Positions 1-9,572 of a DNA stretch of 64,000 nucleotides are shown one piece after another (positions within the stretch are counted from its first letter, which is position 1; each line of letters starts with the position of its first letter). A model generated the notes under the pieces. That model saw only the letters and a program-made list of their open reading frames with translations, did no database searches and was not told the DNA's origin. This DNA comes from Marinomonas spartinae (lineage in GTDB: Bacteria; Pseudomonadota; Gammaproteobacteria; Pseudomonadales; Marinomonadaceae), in NCBI RefSeq assembly GCF_900089775.1, contig NZ_FLOB01000014.1, positions 33,314-97,313 on the forward strand, read 5' to 3'. Made by a program: the position numbers and the translations under genes.

Positions 1-362
1 CCGGTCACTATACCGTTTCTGTCTACTGATACTAATAATCCAAGTGAACCATTATAGCCACCAGGGGCGACGGTTTCGAATATAATGGCGCTGACTTGGC
101 CATTTTTTCGAGCAATATGAATTTTGACTGGGGCCCCACCTAATAGCTTGTCCGCTGGCAGTATAGCTGTGTCCTTGGTGAGATCGTTGTCATAGCGGCT
201 AGCGGGTAAAATGTCATTAAATGCGGCGATCTGCGCTTTTAACATATTATTGGCGATGGTGTCTTTGGTCACCAAGTGAATGGTGGCGATCAATCCAGCG
301 GTGAGAATGGCAAAAATGCCCAAACCAATACTGTTACGACGTATAGAGGCAATTAAGTCCAC
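1..362 (-). CDS. rnfG: RnfG, electron transport complex subunit G (N-terminal part, cut by window edge)
   Basis: Periplasm-facing flavoprotein subunit of the Rnf/Rsx complex, which couples electron transfer between ferredoxin and NAD to ion movement. About 120 residues are visible. A GTG start at 362 directly follows the TAA of rnfD with no spacer. An N-terminal membrane anchor (about residues 12-30) is followed by the conserved stretch APGGYNGSLGLLVSVD typical of the FMN-binding domain. The threonine that carries covalent FMN lies outside the window. The GTG start rests on its position and the match of the N-terminus to the family. Identity is secure; only the 3' part is missing. Confidence 0.88.
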   Translation of the reverse strand, partial: MDLIASIRRNSIGLGIFAILTAGLIATIHLVTKDTIANNMLKAQIAAFNDILPASRYDNDLTKDTAILPADKLLGGAPVKIHIARKNGQVSAIIFETVAPGGYNGSLGLLVSVDRNGIVT

Positions 363-1421
363 TTAGTTATCCTCTTTAATGGTTAGGCCCTTTTTGGCTT
401 TCTTATGGCCATAGGTGCGAGGCTGCGTGTAATAGTCGATCAAAGGGGCAGCAAAGTTCATCAGCAATACACCAAAGGCTATGCCATCTGGATAACCACC
501 CCATGTCCGGATCACATAGATTAAAATACCGATTCCAGTCCCATATACCAACTTTCCTCGGTTACTGGTGCAAGACGTCACTGGATCGGTGGCGATGAAG
601 AAGGCACCGAACATGGCGGCACCCGTGGTTAGGTGAAACCAAGGTGTCGCCGCATGATTGGGGTCAATCAAGTAAAAAACACCAGAGATGACGGACAAAG
701 AAGAGAGTACAGCCACTGGTGTATGCCAAGTAATGATACGCAATGCTAATAGTATTAAGCCGCCTAGTAGATAGGCTCCGTTTATGAAGAGCCAGCTATT
801 CAGATTGGCGCCTTTTAAAGAAGCGATACTGTTAAACGCAGCGGTGCTGGAGAGGCTATCTTTGTGTTTGAAGCCATCCAATGGTGTTGCCATAGTGTAA
901 GAATCAATGCTAGGTAAATGGTGGAAGATGGCTTGTAGACTTTGAGAGAGGGACAGCATAGAACCAGATGATACCATATCGGAAGCGCCTACCCATTGAG
1001 TCATAGGAACAGGAAACGATACCAGGACAATGGCATAACCTACCATCGCAGGATTAAATGGGTTATTCCCTAAACCGCCATAGAGCTGTTTTGCAAAAAT
1101 CACCGCAAAGGCCACGGCTGTCACCGTCACCCACCAAGGCACACTAGGGGGTAAGGCAATGCCAAGCAGGACAGCAGTCAGTAGGGCACTATAGTCTTTT
1201 AAATAGAATGCAACAGAGCGACGACGCATCGTTAAAACCGCCGCCTCAGAAAGCAGTGCGGTGATGGCGGCGATAGCAAGGTTGATTAGGGTGCCCCAGC
1301 CAAACAGCCAAGATTGCACCGCAATACCAGGTATCGTTGCCAAAATAACCATGAGCATCACCCAAGAAGTGCGACGCCCAGCCCGTTGTGTGTGTGGAGA
1401 GGTAATCCTCAATAGTGCCAT
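363..1421 (-). CDS. rnfD: RnfD, electron transport complex membrane subunit D
   Basis: Integral membrane subunit of the Rnf complex carrying covalently bound FMN, homologous to NqrB. The 352 residues match the family length. Many hydrophobic segments are visible, as are the conserved GGLGNNPFNPAMVGYA block (about 115-130) and a Thr in MATPLDG (T179), which fits the family's FMN-attachment threonine. It lies between rnfC (12 nt away) and rnfG (adjacent), so it is translated as part of the rnfABCDG operon. Covalent flavin attachment would need an ApbE transferase; one is encoded at 45289-46359. Confidence 0.95.
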   Translation of the reverse strand: MALLRITSPHTQRAGRRTSWVMLMVILATIPGIAVQSWLFGWGTLINLAIAAITALLSEAAVLTMRRRSVAFYLKDYSALLTAVLLGIALPPSVPWWVTVTAVAFAVIFAKQLYGGLGNNPFNPAMVGYAIVLVSFPVPMTQWVGASDMVSSGSMLSLSQSLQAIFHHLPSIDSYTMATPLDGFKHKDSLSSTAAFNSIASLKGANLNSWLFINGAYLLGGLILLALRIITWHTPVAVLSSLSVISGVFYLIDPNHAATPWFHLTTGAAMFGAFFIATDPVTSCTSNRGKLVYGTGIGILIYVIRTWGGYPDGIAFGVLLMNFAAPLIDYYTQPRTYGHKKAKKGLTIKEDN

Positions 1422-1433
1422 TTAACCATTCTC

Positions 1434-3845
1434 TTACATAGTATCTTGCGATTGTGTGAGTTGTGCCAACAGTGCATCGGCTTCTTGCTGTCTTTTTTCC
1501 GCTGCGGCAATCTCTTGTTGGATGCTCTCCGCTTGATCTGGCTCGGCGGCGAGGCGTTTTTTCAGTTTGTTAATGGCGGCTTTGGCCATAGCAGAGGCAA
1601 TTTTTTGCTTTTTAATTTGCTCTTTTTGGGCGGCACTCTCATCCGTTGATGCGTTTGATTTTGTCGCCTCTGTTGCCGGGGACTGAGTCTGTGGATTTGA
1701 TAAAGCCTTTTCTAAACTGTCCGCTCGTTGCTGTGCTTCTTGTAATTGTTGGCGCAGGGTGCCCGACTCTGGGGCTTTTAGTTCTTCGGCTTTTTTGAGA
1801 GCTTTTTCGACTTTTTTTACAGCCGCCTTGGCAATAGCTAAGTCGATTTTTGCTTTTTTGAGGTCATCATTGACTGTGGGTTTAGATGACGCTTTTTGTG
1901 GTGTGTCTGCCTTCTGGGCAGCTGTTGACGAAGTCAGTCTATCAAGCAGTGATTGTGCTTGCGCGAGGCCTTTTTCGAGTTCTCTAACGTTTGCTTTTAG
2001 TTCGTTATCGTCGGGAGATTCCGCTAGCTGCTTTTGCGCCTTTTTCAGTTTTGCACCGATCAACGCGACATCGATCTTCGCTTTTTTCAGCTCCTCATTA
2101 ACAGGAGCTGGTGCGGCCTTAGTAGACTTTTCCGCAGGTGTCGTTGCCATTTTCTCAAGCTGTTGTTCAAGCAAGCTAAGGGTCTTTTCTTGTTCAGTGA
2201 CTTGTAACTGTAAATGATTAATTTCTTCTACATGTTCATTTTCTTGAGCTTCAACTAATTGTTTCTGAAGCTTTTTCAGTTTGTTCTTAGCAAGCGCGAT
2301 ATCCACCTTAAGTTTCTTGCTTTCATCTGGGATGGCCGTTTTTGTCTCTGCTGCTGGCGTGGCTTTCTTGGTTTCTGTCGCCTTACCTTCTGTCTTCTGG
2401 GTGGAGGTTTTTTGGCGTGCTAGACGTTTCGCTTCTTTTTCTGCCGCTTCGGCTTCTTGACGTGCTTTTCTTGCTTCAAAACGTTGTTTAGCGAGATCCG
2501 ATTTCACGGCGGCTTCCCGTGCTTCGCGAATGCTGCTTTTGGTATGTCGGTAATACTGTACAAGTGGAATACTACTTGGGCAGACGTAAGAACAAGCACC
2601 ACATTCGATGCAATCAAACAAATTATAATGTTCGGCCTTTTCAAACTCCTGGCTCTTGCTGAACCATAAAAGCTGCTGAGGTAACAGACTGGCCGGACAG
2701 GCTTGTTCACACATGCCGCAGCGAATACAGGCTTGCTCTGGTGCGGGGGCGGGCAGCTCTTTTTTGCTCGCTGCTAAAATACAGTTGCTGGTTTTGACGA
2801 TGGGGGCATCGATAGAGTTCAGTGTGAAGCCCATCATCGGGCCGCCCATGACTAAGCGACTGATTTTTTTGTGAGTTGCCTGAGCATAATCTAGTAGATG
2901 CTTAACTGGTGTGCCAAGCAATACTTCGACATTTTGTGGAGCTTTGAGTGCATCCCCGGTCAAGGTGGTAAAGCGAGTGATTAAGGGTTGACCGAGATAA
3001 ATAGAGTCATGTACCGCTACACAGGTACCGACGTTTTGGCATAAAATACCAATATCAGCTGGGTGTTGGCCACTGGGGACTTCCTTACCTGTGAGCAGCT
3101 GGATCAATTGCTTTTCGCCACCGGATGGGTATTTGGTCGGCACAACGGCAACCTGAATAGTATTATTGTGTTGCGCTAGAGCATTGTTAAGTGCGGCAAT
3201 CGCTTGTGGTTTATTGTCTTCGATGCCGATGATGACTTGGTCTGCTTCAACGAGATGTTGTAGTACTTCGATACCAAGCACTAACTGTTCGGCTTTTTCA
3301 CGAATTAGCATGTCGTCAGCGGTGATGTAGGGCTCACACTCTGCTGCATTGATAATAAAGTGGGTTAGCGGGTGCTTGTGTGCCCCCTGTAGTTTCACTT
3401 GTGTTGGAAACCCCGCGCCTCCCATACCAACAATGCCCATTTCAGCAAGGTAGGACAAGACATCTGTCTTGCTTATCCTGCGCCAGTCGTCAAGAGGTTT
3501 GCGTTCCGTCCAGCAATCGTTCCCATCAGGCTCAATAACAATACAAAGGTCGCTTAATCCCGAAGGGTGAGCGATGACGCGCTCTTCAATGGCGGTAATG
3601 GTACCTGAGGTGGGAGCATGTAAAAAGCTGCTCAAAAAACCGTTGTTAATGGCAACAGCTTGGCCTTTTAGTACCTGCTCACCTTGGTTGACTAACGGAC
3701 GAGAGCTTTGGCCAATGTGCTGACTCAGGGGGAGTATCAACTCCTTCGGCAAGCTTGGGTGGCCAAGAGGTAATGTCAGTGATTGAGCTTTGTTTTCTGG
3801 CGGATGAATACCACCATGAAAAGAGAAAATATTGGTCGTTTGCAT
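1434..3845 (-). CDS. rnfC: RnfC, electron transport complex iron-sulfur subunit C with Lys/Ala-rich repeat tail
   Basis: Peripheral NADH/flavin and iron-sulfur subunit of Rnf. I place the start at 3845, where ATG overlaps the rnfB stop (TAATG) behind a GGAGG site, giving 803 residues. The frame stays open 26 codons upstream, inside rnfB. Domains: N-terminal RnfC domain, a GMGGAGFPT glycine-rich nucleotide/flavin motif (140-148), and two 4Fe-4S clusters with Cys 373/376/379/383 and 412/415/418/422. The last 350 residues or so are a charged Lys/Ala/Glu extension. It contains four related helical units (such as LKKAKIDVALIGAKLKKAQK) separated by 60-80 variable residues, probably coiled coil. Such tails vary widely among RnfC proteins. 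Confidence 0.95.
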   Translation of the reverse strand: MQTTNIFSFHGGIHPPENKAQSLTLPLGHPSLPKELILPLSQHIGQSSRPLVNQGEQVLKGQAVAINNGFLSSFLHAPTSGTITAIEERVIAHPSGLSDLCIVIEPDGNDCWTERKPLDDWRRISKTDVLSYLAEMGIVGMGGAGFPTQVKLQGAHKHPLTHFIINAAECEPYITADDMLIREKAEQLVLGIEVLQHLVEADQVIIGIEDNKPQAIAALNNALAQHNNTIQVAVVPTKYPSGGEKQLIQLLTGKEVPSGQHPADIGILCQNVGTCVAVHDSIYLGQPLITRFTTLTGDALKAPQNVEVLLGTPVKHLLDYAQATHKKISRLVMGGPMMGFTLNSIDAPIVKTSNCILAASKKELPAPAPEQACIRCGMCEQACPASLLPQQLLWFSKSQEFEKAEHYNLFDCIECGACSYVCPSSIPLVQYYRHTKSSIREAREAAVKSDLAKQRFEARKARQEAEAAEKEAKRLARQKTSTQKTEGKATETKKATPAAETKTAIPDESKKLKVDIALAKNKLKKLQKQLVEAQENEHVEEINHLQLQVTEQEKTLSLLEQQLEKMATTPAEKSTKAAPAPVNEELKKAKIDVALIGAKLKKAQKQLAESPDDNELKANVRELEKGLAQAQSLLDRLTSSTAAQKADTPQKASSKPTVNDDLKKAKIDLAIAKAAVKKVEKALKKAEELKAPESGTLRQQLQEAQQRADSLEKALSNPQTQSPATEATKSNASTDESAAQKEQIKKQKIASAMAKAAINKLKKRLAAEPDQAESIQQEIAAAEKRQQEADALLAQLTQSQDTM

Positions 3846-4441
3846 TAGTGTGCCACCTCCGCTTTGCGATCCGTGGCAATGATGTTCATTGAGGTTGCTG
3901 CGACACCTTGGGGTTTGTCCCAAGACCAGGTTTTTGAGGTCACGCCGACTTCTACCATATCAATACAATCTACTGGGCAAGGATCAACACATAAGTCGCA
4001 CCCTGTACATTCGTCAGAAATGACGGTGTGCATTTGTTTTGCAGCGCCAAGAATGGCATCCACTGGACAGGCTTGAATACACTTAGTGCAGCCAATACAT
4101 TCGTCTTCACGAATAACCGCCACGCGCTTGGCGGTTTCTGTGCCGTGGTCGCCATCGAGGGGAATCGCTTCTACGTCGAGTAAATCGGCGAGGGCTTGAA
4201 TCGTCGCCTGTCCACCGGGCGGGCAGTGGTTTATTGCTTCTCCGTTGGCGATGGCTTCCGCGTAGGGGCGGCAACCAGGATGGCCGCATTGACCACATTG
4301 TGTTTGTGGTAAGATGGCATCAATTTGATCGACAATAGGGTCGCCTTCTACATGAAAGCGAACACTGGCATAGCCAAGAATAGCGCCGAATATTAAGGAA
4401 AGGGCTAATAGAATTCCCACAGCGAGCAAAACAGTCAACAT
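3845..4441 (-). CDS. rnfB: RnfB, electron transport complex ferredoxin-like subunit B
   Basis: Membrane-anchored iron-sulfur subunit that takes electrons from or gives them to soluble ferredoxin. The 198 residues show one N-terminal hydrophobic helix (1-25) and a Fes-type cluster motif [13 protein letters not shown]. Two ferredoxin-type clusters follow ([12 protein letters not shown] and [12 protein letters not shown]). The length is that of the short gammaproteobacterial RnfB. It sits 8 nt downstream of rnfA, and its stop overlaps the rnfC start by one base, consistent with translational coupling. Confidence 0.96.
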   Translation of the reverse strand: MLTVLLAVGILLALSLIFGAILGYASVRFHVEGDPIVDQIDAILPQTQCGQCGHPGCRPYAEAIANGEAINHCPPGGQATIQALADLLDVEAIPLDGDHGTETAKRVAVIREDECIGCTKCIQACPVDAILGAAKQMHTVISDECTGCDLCVDPCPVDCIDMVEVGVTSKTWSWDKPQGVAATSMNIIATDRKAEVAH

Positions 4442-4449
4442 AATGGCTC

Positions 4450-5031
4450 CTATATTTGCACCAGACCAGTGAAGCCCATAAAGGCTAGGGCCATCAGTCC
4501 TGCTGTGATCATACCGATGGCTGAGCCTTTAAAGACGCTGGGGACATCGGCGACATTAATCCGCTCACGCATGGCTGAAAACAGAATAAGGACGAAAGAA
4601 AAGCCAACCGCTGCCCCAAAACCATATAAGATGGATTCGACAAAGTTGTTTTGCTTGCTGGTGTTTTGTAGAGCGACACCTAATACCGCGCAGTTTGTTG
4701 TAATCAGCGGTAAGAAGATCCCTAATACGCGATACAGTAGCGGACTGGTTTTATGTACGACCATTTCGGTAAACTGCACAACAACAGCAATCACTAAAAT
4801 AAAGGCAATGGTTTTAAGGTACTCTAGCCCAAACGGCTGAAGTATGTATTCGAACGTGAGATAGCTGCAAAGACTGGAAAGAGTCAAGACAAACGTAGTG
4901 GCCATCGCCATACCAATGGATGTTTCCAGTTTGCCAGAAACCCCCATAAATGGGCAAAGTCCCAAAAATTGAACCAATACAAAGTTGTTAACTAGTATGG
5001 TACTGACCAGTATCAACAGATAATCAGTCAT
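4450..5031 (-). CDS. rnfA: RnfA, electron transport complex membrane subunit A
   Basis: Six-helix integral membrane subunit of Rnf, paralogous to RnfE/NqrE, that helps form the ion path with RnfE. The 193 residues match the family length exactly. The N-terminus contains [20 protein letters not shown], and [12 protein letters not shown] lies near the middle; both are family signatures. It is the first gene of the minus-strand rnf operon, so the operon promoter should lie just beyond 5031. A GGA element about 6 nt upstream of the ATG can act as ribosome site. Confidence 0.96.
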   Translation of the reverse strand: MTDYLLILVSTILVNNFVLVQFLGLCPFMGVSGKLETSIGMAMATTFVLTLSSLCSYLTFEYILQPFGLEYLKTIAFILVIAVVVQFTEMVVHKTSPLLYRVLGIFLPLITTNCAVLGVALQNTSKQNNFVESILYGFGAAVGFSFVLILFSAMRERINVADVPSVFKGSAIGMITAGLMALAFMGFTGLVQI

Positions 5032-5236
5032 CTCATGTCCAAATAAATATGCTGTGAGTATGTTAAATATCGAGGAGTACGCATACGCTGCGTAAGAGCG
5101 TAACTATACCAAGCTGCTTATAACTAACAAGTTAAAATTCACCGAAAAATAGATTAATTTAGAATATATTTAATAAGTAAAGCTTATATAATGTTATTTT
5201 ATTGTTAATCTTTTTTATGTTTTCAATGTCACAAAA

Positions 5237-5269
5237 TACGCCGATTAAATGAGGTATTTAATCGGCGTA
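5237..5269 (-). terminator. Terminator downstream of metG
   Basis: A perfect 14-bp stem, TACGCCGATTAAAT / ATTTAATCGGCGTA, encloses the loop GAGGT. On the minus strand it is followed by TTTTGTG, so it can end metG transcription. The plus-strand side (GTTTTG) is weaker. Confidence 0.85.
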
Positions 5270-5302
5270 GTTTTGTCTCTACTATTTATACTAAAGAGAG
5301 GG

Positions 5303-7351
5303 TTACATCACTCGTTGGCCGGGTTTTGCGCCAGCATGTGGCTCCAGTAGATAAATTTCATCTTTACCTGGCCCAGCCGCAAGTACCATTCCTTCTGATA
5401 GGCCAAACTTCATTTGACGTGGTGCAAGGTTGGCTACCATGACGGTTAATTTGCCTTCTAGGTCTTCTGGCTTATATGCAGACTTAATTCCAGAGAAGAC
5501 AGTGCGTGTTTCACCGCCGAGGTCGAGTGTCAGCTTTAGCAATTTGTTGGCTTTTTCCACATGTTCTGCTTTGGCAATCAGAGCGATACGCAGATCGACT
5601 TTTGCAAAATCATCAAAAGAAATTTCTGCTGCAATCGGGTCTTTGCTGAGTTCCGTTTCTGTCGTCGCTTGTGACGTTTCGACCGCTTCTGCAGCAGCGA
5701 CGGCGGCTTCTTTTCCTTCCTCTATCATGGCATCGATTTGCTTTTGATCAATGCGAGCCATTAGTGGTTTAAAGGCGTTCACGGTTTTGCCAAACAATAA
5801 TTCACTGCGATTGTCCCAAGTGAGTACTTTGCCAAGAAAGGCCTCTGCATCGGCAACCATTTGCGGCATCACTGGTTTCAAATAGGTAGCTAAAATACTA
5901 AAGAGATTCAGGGCTACGGTACAAACTTCTTGTACTTTAGGGAGGGTTGTTTCATCTTTTGCCAAAACCCACGGTGCTTGATCTGCAATGTATTCATTGG
6001 CCTGATCGGCTAGATGCATAATCTCACGAATCGCTTTGCCATATTCGCGGTTTTCGAAATGTTGTGCGATGACATCGCCTGCGTCAATGAAGGATTGAAT
6101 CATAGCGTTTTCGCTAACATCGCTTGCTAGCTGACCATCAAACTTTTTATTAATGAAGCTGGCGGTACGGCTGGCGATATTAACCACTTTACCCACTACG
6201 TCGGAATTCACTCGCTGTACAAAGTCTGACAAGCTTAAATCAATGTCATCGACACTGGCATTTAACTTGGCAGCAAAGTAGTAGCGTAAGTATTGCGGGT
6301 CCAAGTGGTTCAAATAGGTGCGCGCCATAATAAAGGTGCCACGCGATTTTGACATTTTTGTACCATCTACAGTGACGTAGCCATGTGCGTTAACCCCTGT
6401 TGGTGTGCGATAGCCTGCACAGTCCAGCATGGCGGGCCAAAACAATGCATGGAAGTTGATGATGTCTTTACCTATAAAATGGTAAAGCTCCGCATCGGAA
6501 TCTTTAGCCCAGTAATCGTCAAAGGTTAACCCTTCAGTGCGATCACACAAGTTTTTGAAACTGGCCATATAGCCGATAGGGGCATCTAGCCAGACGTAAA
6601 AGTACTTGCCTGGAGCGTCGGGGATTTCAAAACCAAAATAAGGTGCGTCACGGCTGATGTCCCATTCTTTTAGACCCGCGTCTAGCCATTCAGAGAGCTT
6701 GTTTGCTACTTGGTCTTGTAAGGTGCCACTGCGTGTCCATTTTGCTAAAAAGTCTTGAAATTCTGGTAGCTTAAAGAAGTAATGTTCCGATTCTTTTTCT
6801 ACAGGCGTGGCGCCTGAGTAGACCGAGCGAGGGTTAATCATCTCCATCGGTGTATAAGTGGCAGAACAGACTTCACAGTTATCGCCATATTGGTCCTCAG
6901 CCTTACATTTGGGGCAGGTGCCTTTAATGAATCGATCCGCTAAGAACATCTCTTTTTCTGGATCATAGGCTTGTGTGATTGAACGGACTGCTATTTTATT
7001 GTTATCGCGCAAGCGCTTATAAATATGATTAGAGAAGTCGCGGTTTTCGTCTGAGTGCGTTGAATAATAGTTATCGTAACCGATTAAAAAGTCTTTAAAG
7101 TCAGCCATGTGTTCCTGACGAACTCGATCGATCAGTTGCTCTGAGGTGATGCCTTGTTGATCGGCTTTTATCATAATGGCTGTGCCATGTGCATCGTCAG
7201 CGCACACAGCGGTACAAAGGTGGCCGCGAAGTTTCTGAAAACGCACCCAAATATCGGTTTGGATGTGTTCCAGCATATGCCCTAAATGGATGGGGCCATT
7301 TGCATAAGGGAGGGCGCTGGTAACTAAAATTTTGCGTTGCGTTTGTGCCAT
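5303..7351 (-). CDS. metG: Methionyl-tRNA synthetase
   Basis: Charges tRNA-Met with methionine in the cytoplasm. The 682 residues match the long MetG form with an appended tRNA-binding domain. Class I signatures are present: HLGH (22-25) and KMSKS in [10 protein letters not shown]. The zinc-binding knuckle has Cys 146/149/159/162. The C-terminal 110 residues (from [12 protein letters not shown]) form an OB-fold tRNA-binding/dimerisation domain. A low-complexity Ala/Glu linker near residue 560 joins it to the core. It is transcribed divergently from apbC, a common arrangement in gammaproteobacteria. Confidence 0.98.
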   Translation of the reverse strand: MAQTQRKILVTSALPYANGPIHLGHMLEHIQTDIWVRFQKLRGHLCTAVCADDAHGTAIMIKADQQGITSEQLIDRVRQEHMADFKDFLIGYDNYYSTHSDENRDFSNHIYKRLRDNNKIAVRSITQAYDPEKEMFLADRFIKGTCPKCKAEDQYGDNCEVCSATYTPMEMINPRSVYSGATPVEKESEHYFFKLPEFQDFLAKWTRSGTLQDQVANKLSEWLDAGLKEWDISRDAPYFGFEIPDAPGKYFYVWLDAPIGYMASFKNLCDRTEGLTFDDYWAKDSDAELYHFIGKDIINFHALFWPAMLDCAGYRTPTGVNAHGYVTVDGTKMSKSRGTFIMARTYLNHLDPQYLRYYFAAKLNASVDDIDLSLSDFVQRVNSDVVGKVVNIASRTASFINKKFDGQLASDVSENAMIQSFIDAGDVIAQHFENREYGKAIREIMHLADQANEYIADQAPWVLAKDETTLPKVQEVCTVALNLFSILATYLKPVMPQMVADAEAFLGKVLTWDNRSELLFGKTVNAFKPLMARIDQKQIDAMIEEGKEAAVAAAEAVETSQATTETELSKDPIAAEISFDDFAKVDLRIALIAKAEHVEKANKLLKLTLDLGGETRTVFSGIKSAYKPEDLEGKLTVMVANLAPRQMKFGLSEGMVLAAGPGKDEIYLLEPHAGAKPGQRVM

Positions 7352-7629
7352 TATTGATCAGCCTGCTGGATTAAAAAGGGTCGAGTATTTTATCAATAGT
7401 AGAGGGCGCTGAATAGGAAGTGAGGTGCCTTTCCAGATAGACAAGCTGCATCGGTTTTTCTGAAAAAGCGAGCGTCGTACTATTGGTAATCATAAGTCGG
7501 CTAATTATAAGTGCCCATCCTTCGTGTGCAAGGGGTAGGCTTGCTTTTCTGCAAATTGCCCCCAAATTGGCTTCTATTCTGGTTATTAATTCACATGACA
7601 AGGGCCATTTCGCACAAATGTGTTGAAAA

Positions 7630-8763
7630 ATGGTCTATTGGAGATCCCCTTTGACAACTCAAACACATACTGATGATCATCAACCTAAGCAGCGACTGTT
7701 AGACAGCCAAATACAGTCTCATTTAGAAAGCCTGATTGATGAAAATAATGGTCATGCTTATGGCGGCGTTTGGACAATCAAAACGGACGCAGAGCGTATC
7801 ATGCTAACCTTGCATCTAGGGTATCCTGCTGAGCAAGAGAAAGCCTCACTTGAAGCTCGTATCAAGCGTGAATTAAATGATAGCCGTGATGTGCTGTTAG
7901 AAATTGATTGCCAAGTAGAGCGCCATGCAACCCAAGGTAATATCACAGGGCTGCAGGGTGTGAAGAACATTATTGCGGTTGCCTCAGGCAAAGGTGGGGT
8001 TGGTAAATCCACAACCACGGTGAATTTGGCACTGGCGATGGCTCGAGAGGGGGCTCGCGTTGGGATTCTTGATGCCGATATCTATGGGCCCAGCCAAGGA
8101 ATGATGATGGGTTTTGCAGATGGTACTCGTCCTCAGGTGCGAGATGAAAAGATGTTCGTTCCGCCTGTTGCCTATGGGGTTCAAGTGATGTCTATGGCAT
8201 TTTTGACGACCAAGGATACGCCTGTTGCCTGGCGCGGACCAATGGTGACAGGGGCACTGATGCAAATACTGACACAAACGGATTGGAGTGATCTTGATTA
8301 CTTGTTTGTGGATATGCCCCCAGGTACTGGTGATATCCAGTTAACCTTGTCACAAAAAATTCCGGTGGCAGGTTCTGTTATTGTGACAACTCCACAAGAC
8401 ATCGCTTTATTAGATGCACGTCGCGGTATTGAGATGTTTAATAAAGTGAATATTCCTGTATTGGGGCTAGTAGAAAATATGTCAGTGCATATTTGCTCGA
8501 ATTGTGGTCATCATGAAGCCATCTTTGGTGAGGAAGGTGGTGTCTCCTTGGCGAAAGAATATAATGTGGGCGTTTTGGGTAAATTACCCTTGAGTCTTGC
8601 CATTCGAGAACAGAGTGATGCTGGTTCCCCCGTAGTGGTTAGTGCGCCTGAGGGTGATATTGCTGCTATTTATCAGTCGATTGCTCGCAAACTTGGTGCT
8701 ACTCTAGCGTCCCCACAGAATGAACAGTTTGCCATGCCAACCATTGGCATGAGCGATGATTGA
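7630..8763 (+). CDS. apbC: Iron-sulfur cluster carrier protein ApbC/Mrp
   Basis: P-loop ATPase of the Mrp/NBP35 family that carries and delivers iron-sulfur clusters. An N-terminal MIP18-like segment precedes the deviant Walker A motif GKGGVGKS, followed by DADIYGPSQG and MPPGTGDIQL. A cluster-binding CxxC sits in HICSNCGHHEA. The coordinates give the ATG frame (377 aa). A TTG at 7651 (370 aa) has a better ribosome site, GGAG 7 nt upstream, and may be the true start. Divergent from metG and 9 nt before dcd, with which it probably forms an operon. Confidence 0.93.
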   Translation: MVYWRSPLTTQTHTDDHQPKQRLLDSQIQSHLESLIDENNGHAYGGVWTIKTDAERIMLTLHLGYPAEQEKASLEARIKRELNDSRDVLLEIDCQVERHATQGNITGLQGVKNIIAVASGKGGVGKSTTTVNLALAMAREGARVGILDADIYGPSQGMMMGFADGTRPQVRDEKMFVPPVAYGVQVMSMAFLTTKDTPVAWRGPMVTGALMQILTQTDWSDLDYLFVDMPPGTGDIQLTLSQKIPVAGSVIVTTPQDIALLDARRGIEMFNKVNIPVLGLVENMSVHICSNCGHHEAIFGEEGGVSLAKEYNVGVLGKLPLSLAIREQSDAGSPVVVSAPEGDIAAIYQSIARKLGATLASPQNEQFAMPTIGMSDD

Positions 8764-8772
8764 GGAAAAGTA

Positions 8773-9360
8773 ATGCGTTTGTGTGATCGAGATATAATTA
8801 CCGCTCTAGACGAAGGTTCTATAGTGATTGATCCGCGCCCTGATAATAGTGTGATCAGTGGTGTGTCTGTTGACTTACGATTAGGTAACTCGTTTCGAGT
8901 ATTTCAAGGTCACCCTGCGCCATATCTGGATTTGAGTAGCTCAAAGGCAGATCTTAACAAAGTGATTGAGTCTGTGATGAGTGATGAAATTCTCGTTGAC
9001 GATGGTCGCCCGTTTTTTATTCACCCTGGGGAATTAGTCTTGGGGGTGACGAAAGAATCGGTCACCTTGCCTGACAATTTAGTTGGTTGGCTGGATGGTC
9101 GTTCTTCTTTGGCTCGTCTTGGTTTAATGGTGCATGTGACCGCGCATCGTATTGATCCGGGTTGGAGCGGCGGCATTGTCTTGGAATTTCTTAATGGCGG
9201 TAAGTTGCCGATTGCTTTGAGCCCAGGTATGACCATTGGTGCTATTAATTTTGAAACCATGTCGGGGGCGGCAGATCGACCCTATAACAAACGAGATAAT
9301 GCAAAATATAAAGACCAAAACTCTGCCATTGGCAGTCGAATTTCAGGCGATAAAAACTGA
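8773..9360 (+). CDS. dcd: dCTP deaminase
   Basis: Deaminates dCTP to dUTP for thymidylate synthesis. The 195 residues match gammaproteobacterial Dcd. Family blocks are clear: MRLCDRDI at the N-terminus, [23 protein letters not shown] and [15 protein letters not shown], which carry the substrate-binding and catalytic residues. A GAGG element lies just ahead of the ATG at 8773. It follows apbC by 9 nt and is followed by a strong terminator, so it ends that transcription unit. Confidence 0.97.
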   Translation: MRLCDRDIITALDEGSIVIDPRPDNSVISGVSVDLRLGNSFRVFQGHPAPYLDLSSSKADLNKVIESVMSDEILVDDGRPFFIHPGELVLGVTKESVTLPDNLVGWLDGRSSLARLGLMVHVTAHRIDPGWSGGIVLEFLNGGKLPIALSPGMTIGAINFETMSGAADRPYNKRDNAKYKDQNSAIGSRISGDKN

Positions 9361-9394
9361 TTATTAGTTGACTCGTTTTTGTCACTTTTCCACT

Positions 9395-9420
9395 AAGAGG
9401 CTCCGGCCTCTTTTTTCTTT
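9395..9420 (+). terminator. Terminator of the apbC-dcd unit
   Basis: The stem AAGAGGC / GCCTCTT with a TCCG loop is followed by six T residues, a classical intrinsic terminator starting 35 nt after the dcd stop. Confidence 0.9.
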
Positions 9421-9534
9421 TGTCTAGACAGCGATCCTTGTTTAAGCAATGTTGTCTATATTGTCGGTAATTAGCGCTTTTCAGAAGGGGGGGGGCTGAA
9501 AAGGCTATATAAACACGTAATACTTACTAGTTTG

Positions 9535-9560
9535 GCTTAACTATATCCTTTTAGTTAAGC
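9535..9560 (-). terminator. Possible terminator of the porin gene
   Basis: A 9-bp perfect inverted repeat, GCTTAACTA / TAGTTAAGC, with an 8-nt loop lies 12 nt beyond the porin stop on the minus strand. It is AT-rich and lacks a clear U-run, so the terminator call is tentative. Confidence 0.4.
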
Positions 9561-9572
9561 GAATAGCCTAAA

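Noticed and set aside
1446..2710. Several plus- and minus-strand frames inside rnfC (for example 1759-2217)
   Set aside because: They mirror the Lys/Ala/Glu-rich tail of RnfC and have Ser/Phe/Ala-rich composition typical of antisense shadows; rnfC itself is certain.
7371..7601. 76-codon minus-strand frame between metG and apbC
   Set aside because: No ribosome site or family resemblance; it fills the divergent promoter region of two well-defined genes.
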